Positions 51,432 to 55,046 of a stretch of DNA of 55,046 bases are shown here, in pieces; the first letter of the stretch is position 1, and every line of letters starts with the position of its first letter. Made by a program: the position numbers and the translations under genes. Where the stretch lies: NCBI GenBank assembly GCA_001513285.1, contig LFTI01000060.1, forward strand, positions 1-55,046. Reading direction: 5' to 3'. The notes beneath the pieces are model-generated. The model was not told the origin of the DNA. It ran no database searches and was given only the letters and a program-made list of their open reading frames with translations. Source of the DNA: Rikenellaceae bacterium DTU049 (lineage in GTDB: Bacteria > Bacteroidota > Bacteroidia > Bacteroidales > DTU049).

Positions 51432-53051
51432 TTAATCTATAGGTTCCCAATCTCCATAAGCTTCAGTAACGACAAAAGTTTGTGGTTCTGTAGTGAAGCG
51501 TATATTACCATTATAGTTCCAATCTAAATATTCGGAATTGCCACCACCTGTAGTAGTGATTAAAAATCTGCGTCCCGTAAATCCGAAATAACGTGCTTTA
51601 TCTGCTGGTAAAGCTTCATCACCACCTGATGGATCAACAGGTATCCATCCATAATTAGGCAAATATACCTCTACCCATCTATGAAAAACTTCATCCATAG
51701 ATGCTAACTCACCTCTTTCCACTACAGATCCCACATATCTCGCAGGTACTCCAGCAGCTCTACACATAGAAATAAAGACAAAAGTATATTCAGAACAAGA
51801 GCCATTACCTCTTTCTAATACTGTAGGAGCTGTATTCCAGCCTCCAGAACGTTCATAATATAATTTCTCATGTAAATAATAATAAATTCCCTTTACGATT
51901 TTATATACATTAGTCTCATTACCTATAGCCTCTTTGAGTGCATTTCGAATAATTGGATTATTTATATCATATTTTTCATCATCTACTAAATATATTTCTT
52001 TTAATTTTTCTGGAATTTCATTTAGAGAACCAACTTTATCAGGATAAATAAAGTAGCGAGTATCAAACATCTTAGCTTTTACATACATTTCTACTTGAAC
52101 TTTTTCACCTGCATTCACATTATCAAAATGGAAATAAGCTATTTTTTGTCCCCATTTATCAGTTAAAATTTCTGTTGGATTAATAGAAAATTCTACTTCA
52201 CCTATTATATCTTGATTGTCCATAGATTGTGGGATAGCAAAATATAATTCAACTGTATTTGCTTTTCCTGGCCCGAAATTCATAGCTGTTTGAGTGAAAG
52301 TGAGCTTAGCAGTTCTAGATTTCATTCTAATAAATTTGTCATCATCACTTTTTTTCATCTGATAAATAGTATCTGATTGACTATCTACGAGCCATAAATA
52401 ATTGCCATCATATGCCATACCACGAGGATATTCATTAGGTGAAGATGTTACAATAATTACATTACCATCTTGTGGAGAAACTTGATAAATTTCATTTCTA
52501 TAATTATTAGCAATCCAGATATTTTCTCCGTCGAAAGTCAAGCCTGTACAGCCAGGAGCTGGAGCAACAAATTCTAATATAGATGTACCATCAAATGGAT
52601 TAAATTTAATAAGTTTATTTGATCTAGCGTCTATTACCCACATATATTTACCATCATATGCTAAGTCTTGTGGATTAGTAAAAGGTAATGGTGTAGTATG
52701 TAATATATTACCGTTGGCAGTATCTATCATGTATAATTGACCACCAAAAAATTCATCACCTTTAGGTATACCGCCTCTCTCATCTACTGCCCACAAATAT
52801 TTACCATCCCAAGCTAAACCAGTAATCCAATAGGCTGGAGCACGTAAAGTTTTTAAAACTTTACCATTTTTCACATCTATTTTATACAATAAATCAGTAC
52901 CTCTATCAGCAACCCATAAATATTTGCCATCAAAAGTCAGGCCAGTACTAAATTTATTAGGAGCTTTAAATTTATTTATAACCTCACCTGGATAAGCATA
53001 TAATGTAATGGCAACCACTACATTTATAAAAAATAATACAAATTTTTTCAT
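51432..53051 (-). CDS. Secreted beta-propeller protein with transglutaminase-like domain
   Basis: The 539-residue protein has a signal peptide, then residues ~25-245 with repeated GLTFDGKYLWVADRGTD-type units, a beta-propeller of the NHL/SMP-30 style. A linker of about 120 residues follows, and then a transglutaminase-like cysteine protease domain with C419 (NGSCSEYTF), H457 (FHRWVEV) and D473 (PVDPSGG) as the catalytic triad. Such domains cleave peptides or form amide bonds. The propeller probably binds a substrate or partner outside the cell. It has a -7 box 11 bases upstream. Confidence 0.85.
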   Translation of the reverse strand: MKKFVLFFINVVVAITLYAYPGEVINKFKAPNKFSTGLTFDGKYLWVADRGTDLLYKIDVKNGKVLKTLRAPAYWITGLAWDGKYLWAVDERGGIPKGDEFFGGQLYMIDTANGNILHTTPLPFTNPQDLAYDGKYMWVIDARSNKLIKFNPFDGTSILEFVAPAPGCTGLTFDGENIWIANNYRNEIYQVSPQDGNVIIVTSSPNEYPRGMAYDGNYLWLVDSQSDTIYQMKKSDDDKFIRMKSRTAKLTFTQTAMNFGPGKANTVELYFAIPQSMDNQDIIGEVEFSINPTEILTDKWGQKIAYFHFDNVNAGEKVQVEMYVKAKMFDTRYFIYPDKVGSLNEIPEKLKEIYLVDDEKYDINNPIIRNALKEAIGNETNVYKIVKGIYYYLHEKLYYERSGGWNTAPTVLERGNGSCSEYTFVFISMCRAAGVPARYVGSVVERGELASMDEVFHRWVEVYLPNYGWIPVDPSGGDEALPADKARYFGFTGRRFLITTTGGGNSEYLDWNYNGNIRFTTEPQTFVVTEAYGDWEPID

Positions 53052-53062
53052 AATCTTTTTTT

Positions 53063-53070
53063 CAAATATA
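53063..53070 (-). promoter_or_regulatory. -7 box of the propeller-transglutaminase gene
   Basis: TATATTTG on the minus strand, 11 bases before ATG 53051. Confidence 0.5.
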
Positions 53071-53275
53071 AATAAATTTATTGAATAAGAAAGTAATTTT
53101 TTTTATATATTTTGTTGAGTTAAAAATGTTAAGCATAATGTTTACAAATTAAATTAAACTTTTTCTTTTATTATAAAATCGTACACTAATGCCAATTGCT
53201 ATAGTTTGTAATTTGCTTTGAGTTTGCTATTTAATTACTATGAATTATACATAATTTTATTAAATTTTCTTTTAT

Positions 53276-53283
53276 TAATTTTG
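53276..53283 (+). promoter_or_regulatory. -7 box of the acyltransferase gene
   Basis: TAATTTTG ends six bases before ATG 53290; this favours the start at 53290 over 53218 and implies an almost leaderless mRNA. Confidence 0.5.
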
Positions 53284-53289
53284 CAAATT

Positions 53290-54441
53290 ATGAACGAAAA
53301 AAATTTTGATCAAATTCGCTCTTTTAGAGATAATGAAGTAAATGATTATTTACAAAAAATCATAAAAGAAGATCTATTCATTGAAATTTTGTCATATCAG
53401 TTTGGTAGAGATAAAGTAGATGAGATACTCAATAGGCTATCTCAAATGCAAACAATTAAAGAATTGCAAATTAATTTATTACAACCTTTATTAGAAAATT
53501 TATTAAAACAATCTGTTTCTGAACTTACATATTCTGGCATAGAAAATATTCAAAAAGACAACACTTATTTGTTTATATCTAATCACAGAGATATACTATT
53601 AGACTCATTTATTTTAAATTATATTCTAATAACTAATGGTTATGATACTATTGAATCTGCTATTGGTAATAATTTATTTGTGATGCCATGGATAGAATAT
53701 TTAGCAAGATTAAACAAATCTTTTATCGTTCGTAGAGATTTAGAAGGCAAAAAAATTTATTATGCTTCCATTGAATTATCAAATTACATAAAAAATACTT
53801 TATTAGAAAGAAAACAGTCTATGTGGATAGCTCAGCAAGAGGGCCGAAGTAAGGATGGTAATGATAAGACACAAAGTTCTCTAATACGAATGCTACTATT
53901 ATCTGCTGATAAAGGACAAGAAATAGAATTATTGAATAATTATAATATAGTAACTGTTTCTTTGTCTTATGAATATGATCCTTGTGTAGCCTATAAAATT
54001 TTATCTAATTACCAAGATAAATCAAAAGTGATTTTTAAGAAAACTGATAAATTTAGATTAAATGAAATGAAAGAAGGCTTGATAGATTTTAAAGGTAAAA
54101 TTCATTTTCATTTTTCTAAACCTATGTTATTTCATCCAAATAATCGAAATATTAAAGATTTTATTAATAACTTTTGCCACGCTATAGATACAGAAATACA
54201 CAAAAATTATGTAATATATCCCTTTCATTGGTATTGCTACGATAAAATAAATAAATCTAACAAAAATATTGATAAATATATAGGCCAAGAAACAAAATTT
54301 ATCGAATACATCGACTCACAAAAGAGAAAAATCGAAAACACCATTGGCATGCAAACCAGCATAATGGACTCTTTAGTTGAAAATATTTATAAATTTTATG
54401 CTAAAATAGTTAGCAATTTTTTAAAAACTCAAAATATATAA
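53290..54441 (+). CDS. 1-acyl-glycerol-3-phosphate acyltransferase family protein
   Basis: From ATG 53290 the protein has 383 residues. The PlsC-type acyltransferase motif ISNHRDILLDS carries the H-x4-D pair, and FIVRRDLEG and IAQQEGRSKDGND are the second and third blocks of the family. The enzyme would transfer acyl chains to a lysophospholipid or similar lipid. Length exceeds the usual 200-250 residues of PlsC, with extra N- and C-terminal regions, so it may belong to a Bacteroidota-specific subgroup. The extension to 53218 is hydrophobic noise before the promoter box and is rejected. Confidence 0.83.
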   Translation: MNEKNFDQIRSFRDNEVNDYLQKIIKEDLFIEILSYQFGRDKVDEILNRLSQMQTIKELQINLLQPLLENLLKQSVSELTYSGIENIQKDNTYLFISNHRDILLDSFILNYILITNGYDTIESAIGNNLFVMPWIEYLARLNKSFIVRRDLEGKKIYYASIELSNYIKNTLLERKQSMWIAQQEGRSKDGNDKTQSSLIRMLLLSADKGQEIELLNNYNIVTVSLSYEYDPCVAYKILSNYQDKSKVIFKKTDKFRLNEMKEGLIDFKGKIHFHFSKPMLFHPNNRNIKDFINNFCHAIDTEIHKNYVIYPFHWYCYDKINKSNKNIDKYIGQETKFIEYIDSQKRKIENTIGMQTSIMDSLVENIYKFYAKIVSNFLKTQNI

Positions 54442-54442
54442 A

Positions 54443-54766
54443 TTATTTTTTTGTATTTTCTTTTTGAGTAGAATCTTTTACTATTAAAAATATAGTTTCA
54501 TTATCTTTTTTGAAAAAAAATGTTTTTCGTGCATATAGTTCTAATTGTTCTTTATCACGTTTTAATTTTTGAATTTCTAATGAATCTTCTTTAATTTTTT
54601 GTTTGTAATATTCATTTTGTTCTTTAGCAGTATTTAATTGTTTTTTATACTTTCTTAATTTTATAAGATTGTTATTATCTAAAAAAATGATGAAAACTAA
54701 AAATATTATCAATACTAATATATATTTATACTTATCTAATTGTCTAAGTAAATCTTTCCAAGTCAT
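54443..54766 (-). CDS. Septum formation initiator (FtsB/DivIC-like) protein
   Basis: The 107-residue protein has one N-terminal membrane helix (~15-33), then a coiled coil (LIKLRKYKKQLNTAKEQNEY and following) and a short C-terminal end with YARKTFFFKKDNETIFLI that resembles the LAREKYGM-type motif of FtsB and DivIC. It is thought to link division proteins in the septum. ATG 54766 is used; TTG 54769 lies directly before. The gene ends one base from the convergent acyltransferase gene. Confidence 0.82.
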   Translation of the reverse strand: MTWKDLLRQLDKYKYILVLIIFLVFIIFLDNNNLIKLRKYKKQLNTAKEQNEYYKQKIKEDSLEIQKLKRDKEQLELYARKTFFFKKDNETIFLIVKDSTQKENTKK

Positions 54767-54780
54767 CAAAAATTTTTGAA

Positions 54781-54788
54781 CAAATTTA
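54781..54788 (-). promoter_or_regulatory. -7 box of the FtsB-like gene
   Basis: TAAATTTG on the minus strand, 14 bases before ATG 54766. Confidence 0.5.
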
Positions 54789-54904
54789 CATTAAATTTAT
54801 GAATTATATTGAATAATATGTAAAAAAATAATTTTTTTTAATGTAATAAAGCGATGTAAAATGGGAAGGATGATTTTAAAGAAGAAGAAGAGGCCTAAAA
54901 AAGG

Positions 54905-54944
54905 TAAGAGAGTGAGAAAATTATTTAATTTTTTCACTCTCTTA
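54905..54944. terminator. Inverted repeat in the last gap
   Basis: Exact 11-bp arms (TAAGAGAGTGA and complement) with an AT-rich loop, lying upstream of the last gene and upstream (minus-strand sense) of the FtsB-like gene. It may be a terminator or hairpin remnant. Confidence 0.45.
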
Positions 54945-54992
54945 ATTAACCAACAAAATTTTTGTTTAAAATTAAGTATTATATATTTTTAT

Positions 54993-55000
54993 TAATTTTG
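54993..55000 (+). promoter_or_regulatory. -7 box of the gene starting at 55017
   Basis: TAATTTTG, 16 bases before ATG 55017. Confidence 0.5.
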
Positions 55001-55016
55001 CAAAAAACATAATTTT

Positions 55017-55046
55017 ATGGAATATACAGCCGAAGTAATAGAAGAA
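55017..55046 (+). CDS. Start of a gene cut by the window edge
   Basis: Ten codons, MEYTAEVIEE, follow a -7 box. The reading MEYTAE resembles the first residues of LpxD-like acyltransferases (often MEFTAxxIAE), which would suit the lipid A context, but ten residues cannot prove this. Confidence 0.4.
   Translation, partial: MEYTAEVIEE

Noticed and set aside
53218-53289. Longer start for the acyltransferase
   Set aside because: The extension precedes the -7 box at 53276 and is not needed for the family's motifs.
1-55046. tRNA, rRNA or CRISPR arrays
   Set aside because: No cloverleaf, rRNA signature or regularly spaced repeat was seen by eye in any gap; a covariance search would be decisive.

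Overview
The window looks like chromosomal DNA of an AT-rich (by eye near 30% G+C), Gram-negative member of the Bacteroidota. Four secreted proteins carry, or appear to carry, type IX secretion C-terminal sorting domains. Most transcription units are preceded by the Bacteroidota -7 promoter consensus TAnnTTTG, and Shine-Dalgarno sites are almost absent. DUF2851, a FadL/OmpP1-type porin, an OmpA-type lipid-anchor protein and adjacent pyrB-pyrI also fit this phylum. Kdo genes, DsbD and OmpA indicate an outer membrane. No rRNA, tRNA, CRISPR array or intact transposase gene was found.

Layout. Positions 1-4349 (mostly minus strand) hold a dispersed repeat end, yebC, an acetyltransferase, holA and an EamA transporter. 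At 4386-5489 is a DUF2851 gene, followed by a small foreign-looking island (5610-7230). In it three overlapping genes of unknown function, including a lipoprotein and a secreted protein, lie between two G+C-richer scraps of an RHS-repeat protein. A ThiI-like PP-loop enzyme and a 350-bp terminal-inverted-repeat element follow. Positions 8660-17082 carry a glycosyltransferase, VOC and membrane proteins, a Tyr/Trp-rich lipoprotein, a FadL-like porin, a thioredoxin-like T9SS cargo, a Nudix hydrolase and an AI-2E transporter. Positions 17116-23564 carry a radical SAM protein, aspS, a TerC transporter, an orphan AtpZ/AtpI-like pair with a bactofilin, and fumC.

Positions 23654-28858 are a Kdo-supply region (kdsD without CBS domains, kdsA, a secreted M1 peptidase, convergent kdsB) plus a serine hydrolase lipoprotein. 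Positions 29185-37977 run on the plus strand: dsbD, rluD, htpX, a long MORN-like repeat protein, a cyclic-2,3-DPG-synthetase-like GTPase, and pyrB-pyrI. After a second inverted-repeat element come pfkA, a T9SS protein, slyD, an OmpA protein coupled to a possible b-type haem membrane protein, and a hydroxyacid dehydrogenase. Then follow a large membrane adenylate cyclase with a propeller sensor, asnB overlapping a glycosyltransferase, a third inverted-repeat element, a T9SS protein, a propeller-transglutaminase protein, an acyltransferase, a FtsB/DivIC-like protein and the first codons of another gene.

Most genes are housekeeping or envelope functions in short operons. The least ordinary material is the RHS-flanked island, the family of inverted-repeat elements sharing ends GGTTCTATAACGTTT (two copies with candidate target duplications), the very short distances between several promoter boxes and their start codons, and the sensor-adenylate cyclase.
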